Part shown: one piece after another, positions 24,301 to 36,002 of the stretch
Position numbering within the stretch: position 1 is the first letter of the stretch
Layout: every line of letters starts with the position of its first letter
DNA from: Isoetes taiwanensis
Taxonomy: Eukaryota > Streptophyta > Lycopodiopsida > Isoetales > Isoetaceae
Assembly (NCBI GenBank): GCA_021234155.1
Contig: JAJEKV010000235.1
Span: 1-64,000, forward strand
Reading direction: 5' to 3'
Length of the DNA stretch: 64,000 nucleotides
Program-made: the position numbers and the translations under genes
Notes under the pieces: generated by a model
Seen by the model: only the letters and a program-made list of their open reading frames with translations
Databases searched by the model: none
Told to the model about the DNA's origin: nothing

Positions 24301-27300
24301 AGAATATAAGCACATAAAGGAATAGTTGATGAAGCATATAAGATCTAACTACTGACTTACCATTCTCTCAACTTATCAGACTTTGGGGTCTTCTGGATTT
24401 CTGGATGGCAATACAAAATATAATCTTCTCCTCTCAATGGTGGGCAAGCCCAGATGTAGCAGCTACAAAAGCCACGTTTTTTACAATACTCTAAGTAGCC
24501 AATCTAAAAAACATCATGGTCGTAATTAGAGATGAATAGAATGAAAATAAAAAACAACAGCATATAACTGATAATTTGCGGTCACAATATCAATGCTCAC
24601 CAAAATTTCGTGGTATACGAAAGTCCGTAATGCCTCACCACTCGAAGTTTTCACGTCAGGCCGAAAATACTTTACAGAATCCAAATAAGAAAGATATACT
24701 CGGCGTTGATTAGGGTTCGGACATTCACTCCCAAATTCCTGCACATAGAGGCCGAATAGGCAGACTTCCACCCCTTCTATTCTTTGGAATAGAAGTATCA
24801 CCTGTGAAAGCATACTATATTTAATGATAAGAACGTTTACACTGTAGTAGATCCAAGATGATACAAACCTTTGATTTATATGGAAACTCGGGTGGGTACT
24901 CGCCCACTGGAAATAGATCCAAGAAACGCTGCTTCACTTCTAACTTTTTATCAACAGAGGAAACAACCCTCACAACTAAGCCATCTGCTCCAAGAACCTG
25001 CAAAAATTAGGACTCTACCGCATAAATTCCAGCCATATTCTAAAACGTGCCACCAAAACATGCTTCTGTCAAACAACGGTAATTGCTAAGAGTTGCCAAT
25101 GCCCTGATAGCTTTTTACCATACCTTACCACTACTGTGGTTCTAGGCACATCGTCTATGTATTCCAGTGCCTATTCTCATAAATTTTCTATAGAAAACCA
25201 CTTGGAGACACCTGAGCCATCTCTTTTGCATCAGCAACTAGCTAATGTGCAGAGAAACCAGACCTTGTCAGTCATTGTGACAACTGCATTTCTAGTTTCC
25301 AAGCTCACAGAGATCCAGCGCACCTAACCAGAGCATGTTTTGACCCATTTTGCAGGTATAGCCATATAGAATCACAATAAATGTGTGTATAAAAAACCTC
25401 AGTTAATCTCTTTTCAATCATGCAAAAGGCAATAGATTATGTAATCTACTGACTAGATGATCCAATCGAGATCCTTAAGCATATAACCAGCATGCCAGAG
25501 GTACTAACAAACTAATACTGATTTTCAATGCAGGGTTTGGTTAAGTAGCGGGTGAAGTTAACAGTTCTGCCGACATGCATTGATAACCTACATGCAACTT
25601 GAATGCTAGTAGATAAACACTGGGATAAGATATCCTATAAAGCTTCTAAGCTGTTTGAATGGGGTCAGTTCTCAATCCCCACATTTGAGGATAGTCAATT
25701 TTAATCATTGCAACCATTCACCCCATCTGTGCACAGGCCAGTCCAATCCAAGAACGGACCAGCAAAAGAAAGGAAGATGAAGAGACAGAGAAAGAAGAAA
25801 TGTCATGTAGTTAAGTTGGGAATGGAGCTCCGCCATCAACAAAAGTTACCAATAACAAACAAATCCTATATACACACACCTCTTCAAAAGATTTCCCTGA
25901 ATACGTGCTCTCCTCCGTTCTTTCTTGCTTGAGCTTCTGAACCAGTCTTTGCTCGAGATGATCACTCAAGATTGTCTTGGGCAAATCTCTGGCACCAAGG
26001 ACAGCAGAGGGTGGTAATGGCTTCCGCCCGCCAATTTCCATCTCAACCACGCAGCACTGGGGACATGTATATGCCGCATCACCCCTTCATTCCTCCTCCC
26101 ATTAAAAAGTGCACATATCTGATGCTGCCATGAGTTGCACTTATCACATTGAACCCACTGCGTTACAAAACAAATTTCTGTCAATATTAAAATATGCCAC
26201 AAAGAGGAGGAAAAGAAAGCTATATATCTGTACCGCCTCTTCAGTCTCTTCGTCATTCTTCAGTTTTTCTAATCTAGCCTTTGGATAGATTTGGCCATCC
26301 AAGTTAACCATTTCATTGCGCGTGATGTCACCATAACAAGGCACACAAAAATAATGTCTCGATTCACCCACAGCTGTAGTGTAATATGTTAAATTCCTTT
26401 TTCACACGAGCACCGTGATGATGTGCAGTATATTGGTGGTGGTTCAAATATCAACTTTTCAACTCCACATAGACGGCAGGCTCCTTCAGTCATCTGCTGC
26501 TCTATTACTTGATTCTTCTCTAGTTTTACCTTATTCTAGGATGAAAAGACGATTGTCAATTTTCCCAACGACAAGAGATGTTATATATAAATACAGCATA
26601 AAAGGGAATAAAAACTCAAAAAAAGATAACACAAAAACAGGGTTCAGCATCATTTAGCTTTATAGATGCAAGAGTAGAATATGTTTCAGGTTTTAGTGAT
26701 TGCTTCTAACGTCAACATGACATCAATTGAATGTTTCCCAGTGAAGTTGTACAGATTTTGCCTCAGATTTCTTATAATCCTATTCCTATTGGGCTACTTT
26801 GTGAAACAATGCATTCATGTAAATTATTATATACATTAACAATGCATTCATGTAAATTATTATATACAATTGCAATGTACCTGTCCAATCCACTGCCGAA
26901 GACTGCTGATATGCATCTTAATTTGGTCAATCGTGAAAAGCTCTACCAAAGAAGTACCAACAATCATAGGCTTCCCGGATTTTGACACAGAGATGGGCTC
27001 CTTTTTTACTTCTTGGGATGCCATACTCTTATGCTCTTGCTCAAGTCCAAGTTCGGACTTCACACTCAAGCTCTGGACGGATTCAACCTTCATTGTAGAT
27101 ATTCTTCCCTCAATTTTTCCTATACCACAAACGTCAGCTTCTGCGTCTAATGATAATAATATCCTTGTAATGGGAAAATTTCACATGTGACTTACCGTTT
27201 CCAATGCCAGGACCCAAAACTTGCTGTTGCATAGGTTCAATCTTTATTCGCTTTGGAAAAGGCTGGCCGTCACCTTCAGTTTTTACTGATGATGTTTTCC

Positions 27301-30300
27301 ATGCCCGCATAGCATGTTCACTAGATGACACAGAAAAGTCCTGCTGTGTAAAATCCCCATTAGTAGTAATCTCAACTTTTGAGCGTTTTAATGCACCAGA
27401 TGCATCATTTTTCCCAATGTTAGGACTCATGATGCTTGCCTGCATCTGCTGTTGCATAACTGTCTGCTTCACAGGAATACAGACTGGACATCGTGGATCT
27501 TGACAAGTATTATGATGCTGAAGAAGGGAGCGTGATGCAGGACAACGAGCATACTGGCAATCTCTTTCACGACAACCAGAAATATGTTTCACAAGCTGCT
27601 TTATATGGTGGCAAAAAGGAACAATCTGACATTGACTTTCTGGAGCATCACATTTGCTAGCATGGCGCAGGATAAGCAGCCACCGTTGCTGCTTCATATA
27701 TTGCTTAGCCCTTTGCGACTCGACAGCTGATGAGTTAGTCTGCAGTAAACCATTGGCAGCAACAGACTTGGCAACTGGTTGCGAGCTTTCATCGCTATGT
27801 TTTTGCTGCACTGACCCGCTCCCAGATACGGCTACAGGATGTCGCAAATCATCAGATTCTAAAACTTGTGGATGTGGTTTTGCTGGGCCCTCTTGGACCT
27901 CGGAGCCGATATTTTCTTCTTGCTCCTGTTGCTGCTCGCTATTGTGTTGCGTGGTTTCAGACTGCGATTGTTGCTTCTTTTCTCCATCCACGTCAGACAT
28001 TTCCTGCAAGGTGAATTCATTGCCTTCTGGATGATATGTTAAAGGGGATCTGCTGCCTTGTTGAAAAGATGGGATTTCCAAATGCCGATCATTCCCCCCG
28101 CGGCAAAGGAGTCTGCTGTTGCACTTCAACCAGGGCAGAACCTTCAATCACTTCATTCTGTGGCTGTTGGAGAGGCTTAACTGTTGATTGAATGGCTTGG
28201 CTTGTTGAGGTGATTGTGCTCGTGGAAGTTGACGAGCAGTCATGCCAGGAACAGGTATCATCGTTGATGCAGTGGCTGCCAAACTCATCGTCATTGCAGA
28301 AGAGCTTGTTTTGCTATTAGTGCCACCTGACTCCAAAGAGTTCACAGTATTGATAGGTTGCCCCAATGGCCTTGATATCGGTGCTGGCAGTGGATCTTGT
28401 AAAGACAACTGCATTAAGTAAAGATATGCTTCTTCCACAAAAACAATAAGCAAAAGACTCAGAGACTAACACTTAAAAATTAACATAAATATCTACCACA
28501 TACTTTGGGCGACAGATTGTCTTTGGTGATTTGTCCTGTGATAGTTTTGCATCTTTCCATAATTTGGATTTGGATGGTTAGCTGTAGAAACCACTGAATT
28601 TCCACCTGGTGAAGGCTGGACGTTTGGAATTAGATGTTGTGAATTCGCCATGAATTGTGCACTATTGCGCATTCCTCCATTTGTATGAACTAGAGGTGAG
28701 GTCCGCCTTTGATCTTTACCCAATGCTGTGCCATTTACGCCATGATATACATGATTCCCTGCTAAATATTGCTGTTGCTGCAACCGCGGGGTGCTCATAC
28801 CTAGTGGGACACTAGGATGACCGACAGTTATTGAATGTGACATATCTAAACCTGGGGTTGGAATCATCTGACTGCCTACGCCTATGCAGGATGTCATATG
28901 GTTATTATTGATTAATCGCATTCCACTTGTTCCTTGTGGTGCTGCAGAACCATGCACCACACCACCATCTGCTGTAGAGAAAGGAGCGATGCCATTTTGA
29001 AGATTTGGCATGTTATTTCCCCCACGCGATGACAAGGCATTGCTCAAATTAATAGAATGCGCAGTTCCCTGACAAGAATTTTGAATTTGGGGGATGGCAT
29101 GCCCGGGTGTAGGGATCATTGTACCAGAAGGAACTGCAATCCCCATGCTCCGGGAACATAGCTTGTGCTTCCACACATACCAGGAGTGGGAATCATTGTG
29201 TCAACACCAGGAGTGGGCATTACACTGCCCTGTACCCTGTCATGGGTATCACATCCGCTGTACTCCCAGGTGTCGGAATCATACATCCAACAGACCCAAT
29301 GCCATGCTGTTGCGGACTCTGGAAACTCTTTGCTGACACCCATTTGGCGGCACATTGAAGCCGCTGTTCTAGGGTATGCAAATCTAAGTATTCCTCCTGA
29401 TAAATCAACAATTTTCCTCAATTAGACAAGTGGCTAACTTGCAAGGAAAAAATACTTGAGTACAAAAACCTAAGCATGCCTTAGATGCAGCATCTCTGTA
29501 AAGATTCTCTTCCAAACGTCTCACAAAATCAGGTAACTTTTGTTGATATTCCACAGAAGATTGCGTTTGACGGTGTCGGAGAATCTGGGTGCTGGAAATT
29601 GCAAACAGAAACATGTAAATATAATGTACAGGGTCAACACTAAAGCTGAAAGAGAATGCACCCTTCTTTCTTTCCAAAAACACAAACAACAGACTGGTTG
29701 GGAACTCACATGCGATCTAGGATGCTTCGTCGAATAGAGACATCGGAATCGGTTTGCCATGTCTTTTTCCATATTCCGCCGAACTTGAAATCTGCTGCTG
29801 TCTATAGAAAGCCCCACTCTGTTGAGGCATACAGGTCTGGCTTGCCACCTGCAACTTGAGGTGCTCAGGTGACTGAGCCTGCATTTCCATTTAATCAATG
29901 TTATTTACAAACCCTTGGCATCCTATTTCCGACCTCGCCCAGCACAAAACTGTGTGCAAATACAACTTTGACCACATTATTATGCAACTCTTCTCATGCT
30001 CCTTCATCCCATTCCCACACCTCATATGTGTCCCACAATGTACAATTTATTAAAGCAACAACTCATTTTCTGAAACCAGTTCTAAATCGTTTCGCTGTTC
30101 TCCAAGCCTTAGATAGCAGAAATTCCCATTCTCTCTCTCGTGATATATCCAAGCAATAATAAATTAATTTGATCCATCTCGCCATCCTCTTCTTTCAATA
30201 TCGTAATATGGGAAACCAAAAAATACAGTTTGGGAATTGCATTCCCTCATCAAAGTTCACCACAGATTGAATAGTACCAAAACCACGAATCCAAAGGTAA

Positions 30301-30450
30301 TAATTTAAAAGTGTGCCGTGATGTTGCATAAACTCACCTTGATCTGCCCACAAAATATTGCTGACCATTGGATTGACCTACTTCATTGCTGTTTCTGGGC
30401 TTCTCTCCTTTTTGCGGGGTGGCGTAGTGAGACACAAAAAGTAGAAGGGG
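20948..30450 (-). CDS. HAC1-like: p300/CBP-type histone acetyltransferase (HAC family), frameshifted
   Basis: Nuclear transcriptional coactivator that acetylates histones. About 17 exons are recognisable on the minus strand with GT/AG borders, in the canonical HAC order: a KIX-like N-terminal region (29878-29480), a long linker with repeated (M)IPTPG motifs (29396-28505), TAZ1 (27196-28408), GTSLVELFT...LRQWIGQ (26881-27120), PHD-type Cys-rich exons (25880-26536), the catalytic KAT11 domain (23997-24997), Cys-rich exons (23667-23817 and 21992-22070), ZZ (21466-21857) and TAZ2 (20948-21367), ending in a TGA at 20948-20950. The first exon seen (about 30338-30450) is weak and the true start was not fixed. 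At least ten 1-nt indels break the frame (for example near 29220, 29130, 28195, 28085, 26420, 26090, 24135, 23715, 21570 and 21275), yet residues on both sides match the family. It is either a very recent pseudogene or a live gene with assembly indel errors. Confidence 0.88.
21466..21857 (-). CDS. HAC ZZ zinc-finger exon
   Basis: The exon encodes [19 protein letters not shown], then [20 protein letters not shown] and a ZZ finger ([30 protein letters not shown]). One A is missing in the AAAAG run just after CYQK; past that point the expected reading (ending in ARQLRIKQ) continues to a normal GT donor. Confidence 0.87.
22071..23666 (-). other. Large HAC intron
   Basis: This 1.6 kb intron separates two Cys-rich exons. 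Short open frames inside it (for example 22863-23051 and 23168-23377) have no recognised motifs and are not supported as genes. Confidence 0.5.
23997..24997 (-). CDS. HAC catalytic (KAT11) exons
   Basis: Four exons: 24869-24997 ([20 protein letters not shown]), 24601-24801 ([43 protein letters not shown]), 24361-24503 ([32 protein letters not shown]) and 23997-24294 ([17 protein letters not shown]). These include the acetyl-CoA-binding and substrate-loop blocks typical of p300/CBP enzymes. The first three exons are free of frameshifts; the fourth shifts frame just after DYWPGA, and the correct reading resumes as [18 protein letters not shown]. Confidence 0.88.
25880..26536 (-). CDS. HAC Cys-rich/PHD exons
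   Basis: Two exons (26234-26536 and 25880-26157). The first carries [13 protein letters not shown] and PPPIYCT, then [17 protein letters not shown] and [12 protein letters not shown]. The second begins [19 protein letters not shown] and, after a 1-nt frame change near 26090, continues [18 protein letters not shown] and [13 protein letters not shown]. This is the Cys-rich module next to the catalytic domain of plant HACs. At least two frame breaks lie around 26420 in the first exon. Confidence 0.8.
27196..28408 (-). CDS. HAC exon with linker and TAZ1 zinc finger
   Basis: Long exon. After a frame change in a run of six G near 28085, an open stretch of over 300 codons has a Gln/Glu-rich linker, then [48 protein letters not shown] and CPVC, with the Cys/His spacing of a TAZ1 domain, which binds activator peptides. 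Basic clusters KRSKVE and FPKRIKIEP look like nuclear localisation signals. The donor is ACG|GTAAG at 27196. Upstream, the segment 28408-28195 ([15 protein letters not shown]) is in a different frame. Confidence 0.85.
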
Positions 30451-30660
30451 CATGTCCTTGAAAACAGGGCGAGGTGGGCGCCGGCGTCGTCCAAAGCGGA
30501 AGCAGCAGAGAGGATGACGGTAAGACTAGTTATTTACCATGACAAATTTATGACTTTAGTACTCTAGAAAATGAGTTTTTAAAACCATTAATAGAATTTG
30601 GTTATGACAAAAAAAAATTCACTTCTCGTACCATGCACCATTGAACCAGAGTTCAAAAAT
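30451..30660 (-). promoter_or_regulatory. Presumed HAC 5' region
   Basis: Short interval between the first HAC exon seen and the LINE fragment on the other strand. No TATA box could be pinned down. Placement is inferred only from gene orientation. Confidence 0.25.
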
Positions 30661-31040
30661 TTTTCTTATTTCTCATACCATGCACCATTGGCCAGTGATC
30701 GACTTTCATGGCATTCCCACCCTTAAATAGGTCTCTTTCCCCAGGGACGCGTACGCCCATACCCCCACAGGATGGCCCCCCATTGGTTCTCGCAGAGGAG
30801 GATATTGTGAAGGGCCTGCAACGGCTGGCTAATGGGAAGGCAGCTGACCTCGATGGTATGCGGGCCGAGTTACTCAAATGGGCAGGGCAGTCGCTGGTGT
30901 CGATCCTCACTACCCTGTTCAACAGAGCATTGCAGGAAGGTTTCCCCCGACAATGGACCACAAGCAGGGTTGTTTCCATTCACAAGGCGGGCGACCCACA
31001 TTGTCCGGCCAATTACCAGACGATCATGGTCAGTTAACCT
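30660..31040 (+). pseudogene. LINE reverse-transcriptase fragment
   Basis: An open stretch gives EEDIVKGLQRLANGKAADLD, DGMRAELLKWAG, TLFNRALQEGFPRQW, SRVVSIHKAGDP and ANYQTIMVS. This is the first block of a LINE RT (compare the usual GKAPGPDG, FN..L..G..P..W and NYR.I). It starts and stops abruptly, with no endonuclease upstream and no YADD downstream. The NYQTIMV wording suggests the same broad LINE group as the 3' end at 61.7-62.3 kb; that link is inference. Confidence 0.75.
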
Positions 31041-31164
31041 ACTGTAAACAGGTCAGATCTGATATTTAGGAAGGCGTGCAGGTGATTTCCGATGAAGATC
31101 AGCCCTTAAGTTCGTGTTTTTCTCTTCTCCCCCTCTGAATCCGGATCTGCTGCTGTTCTTCATT

Positions 31165-33418
31165 GTGGGAAAATATCCCACATGCGTAAGTCAATTGAGT
31201 TAAAAATAAATCGCAGGGGGCAAAAGGTTAGCCCCCACCCCCTATACAGCCAAATGATGATGTGCCACGTGGTTCAAATGATGATGTGGCAGATGATTGG
31301 GTAGTGAGTAGGCTAGCTAGGTTAGGTGGTAGGCTAGATGGGAAATTTTTTTGTGCCACGTGTCAACCTCCCATTGGGCCTAAGTCCACCTTTTCTTTTT
31401 TCTTTTTTTTGGAACCTTAGACTTCTCGGGGTTTGATTTATGGGGAATGCACATGTAATTTTTTTTTTCTTTTGGGAAAATTTGTAGGCAGTATGGCAAT
31501 AGAGGCAGAGTGCACCCCCTAGATGCAGAGCAAGGAAATTGACCCTAGGGTAAAATTTTTTAGTCAACCCCTAGGTCAAAAGTGATGTGGCATTTAAGAA
31601 CAAGTGCAAATGAGTGAAATGAGGTGGCAAGTCCAAGTGGCACTCAAAGTGATGATGTAGTGTACTAGGCCCAGTCAGCATGGTGATGTGGCATTTGACC
31701 TATTTTTGGTCAAAAACTTCAATGAACATTTTTGGGGACCTAGACACATGTCATGGGGCCAATGGTGCCACATGGCAAGGCAGGAGTGGTGGAAAACATT
31801 TTTTGAATTTTTTAAGTGCAGAAAAGGCTAGTAACAGAGAAAATGATGGGAAAAATAGTATATGAAGGCAAAAAATTCTGGAAAATAGAGGGTAGCATGC
31901 TTTCACTGGAGGAACAGGGTGGGGACTCACCTTGGTCAAAATCTCAAACCTGCTCAAACTCTGCTCCAGATGTCTCCAATGGATGATGCCACAAAGTGGG
32001 GCAACACACAGCTAAAGAAATGAGACAATGAGACTAACAAGGAGAACTAACTAAGGTCTCAATTAGCCCCGTGGATGATGCTGGCTCCAAGCTCTCTGGA
32101 TCAATGTAGACGGAAGAATAGGCGATATGGCAAGGCTCGGCCCAGTGTTAGAAAGGTCTCAGGTCCACAACCAACTGCCCCTCCTGCAGACACTTCAGAA
32201 AGGATCAAAGACAAACATACTGAGACGGCCCCAGTCTAGGGTACTTCCCTGATCATCCGAAACCCCAGAATGACCAGGTTCACTAGTGCAAAGCCCATAA
32301 TACACTCGAAAGGCCAGGACCCCACGGGGAATCCAGATCATGCAAAGCTAGGAAGGCTGTGGTGAGAACACTCAGTGAGTGAACCCCTCCGGCGACTAAA
32401 AGCCTGTACCCGAGCGCCCACAAGCAACTCGTGAGGATGTCCCCTACCACCCCGTTAGGCAATGGCACACAACCTACAACCGGCCTAGGGCTCTCTCCCC
32501 CTCCGCACCATCTCCTCTTCAGGTGGGAGCGGATAGGTTCTCCCCGTAGCCACGTTCCGCAAGGCTAGCTTTACTAGGCATGACCCTCATCTGAACCCTC
32601 AGTACATAGCCATGATCACAGGCCCCACCCTGTCTGCAGGCCGAAGGTACTATCCTACTTCTAGGATTCTAGAAGCTCACAGAGCAATCAAACGAGCTGA
32701 AAATCAAATGCCTTTTCAAAATGAATCTATTTAATCACGAAAACACAGGGAATTCTTAAATGACTAAGCCTGTCATTCATAATCTACTGACAGAAAAATA
32801 AGCATCTAACCATTCATCTAATGTACAGTAAAAATCAAAGTGATTTCGGATATCATCCTAAATACTTAATTTAATGAAATAATCTACGAAGATAGGCTCT
32901 CCAGGGCCATCGAATCAGAGACAAGCAAACAAGCAACAGAGGAAGCAAAATACCAACCTTAGGCGCTCTCCTGGTCACTCTTTCCCAGAAAGCTTCCTTC
33001 CTTCACGCCCAAAAGCCTGTAGGCGTCAGGAAATGGGGAATCTAGCCATCAGCTTGCACCTATCTCAGAATCTAAGGTAAATTGCAGCGCTGACATTCTA
33101 AAGGTCATACCTGATGACTGCCTTAGCAGCGCCTGTATCTTTCGCTCCAAAACTCCAATTCAATAGCAAGTGCCTTCCCCAAGCCAAGCTCCTCGAATGC
33201 AACAATCTAAGGGCCTCAGCTTCAGATTTGGCGCCGCCTAGCACAAATTAGAAGATGAGCTAAGAGCAGGCCAGCTTAGTGACACCTATGCTCTAATTTC
33301 ATGAAATTTCATTAATTTTCACAAAATTAACTTAACCATTGAATTTCCTTTCATTAACAAGTTAATGCCCGGAATTAATGGTCTGACCGAAAACCTCGGT
33401 AACACGGGAGTGTTACAG
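31165..33418 (-). mobile_element. Possible solo LTR or unclassified retroelement
   Basis: No gene is visible in this 2.2 kb, but the right edge read on the minus strand begins TGTAACACTCCCGTGTTACC, the kind of TGTAACA start seen in many plant LTRs. Repeated (T)GATGATGTGGCA and GCCACGTG motifs lie at 31255-31690. The left edge could not be fixed and no target duplication was proven. Confidence 0.3.
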
Positions 33419-33947
33419 TTCAAAAGACCTATCAACTATTCCCTCTAATCGATTGTCCGCTATAGCGGTTCTCAAAGAAAGAAAACAAGTGATGATTCAT
33501 TCGTATCAAGTATGCCGACTTACAAGAGGCTAGTAACTTGTACATGATGATTCCTTTTTATTCTTGTATTGAATTTGTTATATGCATAAATCTACATACT
33601 GGAGTTGTCACTTATGGCTTCCTTGAATATAAATTGTTCAAAGTAGTAGTCATGCACCGAGTGCGACCTCCCTACTAATCATTAATTTTGAAGGAAAGAA
33701 GCTTTTTAATCATTAATTATAGAAAACAATTACATAAACCATAGGCATATCCAAGAATGATAAGCCTTTAAAGTTAAGCTATATAGAGTTAAGTAGCTTA
33801 AAGTTGCAGAATACAAAATGAATTGATCAAGGTATTTCTGATCAACTTCTGGTGCACTTAGATCTGGTGAAGAAGAAGATGCCTGCTATCCTTGCCAAGT
33901 GATATCTTGTACAGATTGAAGATAGTTCTTGGTAAAACAAAGAAAAC
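33419..33947. other. Intergenic next to LINE 3' end
   Basis: No gene. A local repeat TAATCATTAATT occurs twice near 33680-33720. The block around 33490-33540 weakly resembles 38530-38590 on the far side of the LINE. Confidence 0.35.
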
Positions 33948-34532
33948 TCAGAAGTTATTTGAAGTTAGGAAATGAAAATGGTCACGGATTTGAGCTTGAT
34001 AGATTGGGATTTGGTTGCTTCCCCAGTCCACTAGTTCCAGTAATCTAACAGAATTGCATGTGGCCATTAGATGGATCATTGTTCCAAAGCAATCAGCCCT
34101 TCCTCTATGATAGTAATAGCTTTCCCTATAGAATTCAAATTGAGATTCTATCATCTCTCTGCCAAACCTGCTAATGAACCAAAATAGTGCATGCATGAGA
34201 TGAGTTCCTTTGCAGAACTCCTCAGCCCACTGACTTTCCCTTCTTGGTATTTCTGACAAGGAATCCATAAGTTTTCCTTTAACTGTCCCTGTCCAAAAAC
34301 TGTAGTCATGATTATGTTGAAATACATCTGCCCTACTGTTTCCAAGCCTTGCCATTATTGCCTCCTCTGCCACATCATATTGAAGGTCAAGCTTGTACTT
34401 GCAGTTCCAGAGGTAATCTATCAACAAAAGAATTGGCATTAGAAGAGATGTCATGACAATTAAGCTTAAAACTATTGAAAGGTCCTGCAAAATTTCCGAG
34501 GTTATTCCATCTACTGTCATATTTATCAGCAT
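33948..34532 (-). CDS. Open frame after LINE ORF2, unknown
   Basis: 194 codons open in another frame. The first part overlaps the end of LINE ORF2; about 145 codons lie beyond it. Residues such as AEEAIMARLGNSRADVFQ, WAEEFCKGTHLMHALFWF and RGRADCFGTMIHLM look protein-like but match no family I can name, and the DEDD pattern of RNase H is not visible. It could be a LINE 3' extension joined by a frameshift, or a fortuitous open 3' UTR. Confidence 0.4.
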   Translation of the reverse strand: MLINMTVDGITSEILQDLSIVLSLIVMTSLLMPILLLIDYLWNCKYKLDLQYDVAEEAIMARLGNSRADVFQHNHDYSFWTGTVKGKLMDSLSEIPRRESQWAEEFCKGTHLMHALFWFISRFGREMIESQFEFYRESYYYHRGRADCFGTMIHLMATCNSVRLLELVDWGSNQIPIYQAQIRDHFHFLTSNNF

Positions 34533-35998
34533 ATTTGTTTTTATGAGTTGTTACCATCAGCTCAATGTCATAAATTATCTGAAACTGAATCCAAAGAATT
34601 GAATTTTTCTGACCACCATAGAGACATTTGTTTCTATTTTTCCAAATGTTCCAAAGAATAATATAGCAAAGAGAGTTTCTCATGGGATCACTATTAGAAA
34701 TGAATTCAATGATATTCCCTGGTTTCACAATACCAAAGTTATTTAGGATCCAATTCCATAAGCCATTAATTTTTGGACATGTGAAAATATGCTGGACGTT
34801 TTCAATAGAATTGCAGTGAAGAGGACATAGCTGAGAGATAGTTTGATCAGAGGAAGAATAAATCTTATGAATAAGTTCCAAACAGGGAATGCTTTTGTTT
34901 GCTAGTAACCAAATGAAGAAGGCAACTTTAGGAGGACAGAAAGATTTCCAAATATTTTTAAAAAGGATTGACTCAAGATCCAAATTTATGTGCCAGTATT
35001 TACCTGCTTTAGATTGTTGAGAATCCCTGGTAAGATAAGCATAAATATTGGAAACTTTATATGTTTTTCTGTCTCTACAGGACCAATGAGTGTCACACTT
35101 AATGTTAGGATCAAGATTTATTGCCCTGCCTGTGTTCATTATGTGATCAAAAAGGGTCCTGTCAGAGGTAGTGCCTCCTATTTTAGTTTTAAGCCTAGTC
35201 CAAGATGTCCATCTGTTATCAATCCATAAATCCCCTAAGGTTAGAATATTTTTCTCCATCCATTTCCTGTAAATTCTGGGGTGCTTCAGAGCTAAGGGCT
35301 TGTCATCTCTAACAGCAAGGTTTGGATTCCAGAAGATGCTGGTGTTGTGACTAGAAATTGAAATTTGATCATGAGAGTAAGCTTTGGAGACTTTATTCCA
35401 CGCCAATATCAAATTCCTCATTAAAGGGGAAGTATTAGCACCAGGTTTAGAATCAAAGAAGGCAGAGTGAGGCAAATGATGTTTAACAGAAGGATGCCCC
35501 TTGAACTTGCTGTTTTGAAGCCAATAAGTAATAAAAGAAGTAGCAGGACTCCCATGATTAAACAGAGATTTCCAAACATATTTACCTGCCAAAGCATATC
35601 CCTGTAAGAGTAAATTTTTACAGCCTAGACCCCCTTTACCTCTTTTTTGAGTAACATAACTCCAATTTACCATATGATTTTTACCCCAAATAAAATTTCT
35701 AACAATCCTCTCTATCTGCTGATATATACATTTAGGAGCCAGGAGAGCTGAAGAGAAATAAATGTGGGAACTAGCAAGCACATAGTTGGCAATGATTGTT
35801 CTACCTGCCAAGGAGAGACAACTACCATAATTGTTCAACTTTTTCCTGATTTTAGAAACAATAGGAGTCCAAAGGTTTTTGACACTCGTGTCAAGAGAGA
35901 GTGGCATCCCCAAGAGAGTGGTTGTGTGACTGAAATCATAGCATTTAATGCCAAGGATGTCAGGTTGATTAGATTCTCCTAGGATGATGCACTTGTTC
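34387..35998 (-). CDS. LINE ORF2 C-terminal part: RT thumb and zf-RVT
   Basis: This frame is open from about 35998, reading NLNKCIILGESNQPDILGI at its start, so it directly follows the RT core after a 1-nt frameshift. It continues TTTLLGMPLSLDTSVKNLW, AGRTIIANYVLASSHIYF and KRGKGGLGCKNLLLQG, then a zf-RVT type region (FCPPKVAFFIWLLANKSIPC, CPLHCNSIENVQHIFTCP) and ends in VDRLPLELQVQA. Length and motif order match the C-terminal half of plant LINE ORF2. An RNase H domain was not recognised. Confidence 0.9.
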
Positions 35999-36002
35999 AG
36001 AT

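Noticed and set aside
27204..28034. Plus-strand open frames opposite the HAC TAZ1 exon
   Set aside because: They are antisense shadows of a coding exon; Cys/Ser-rich wording comes from the reverse reading of Gln/Glu codons.
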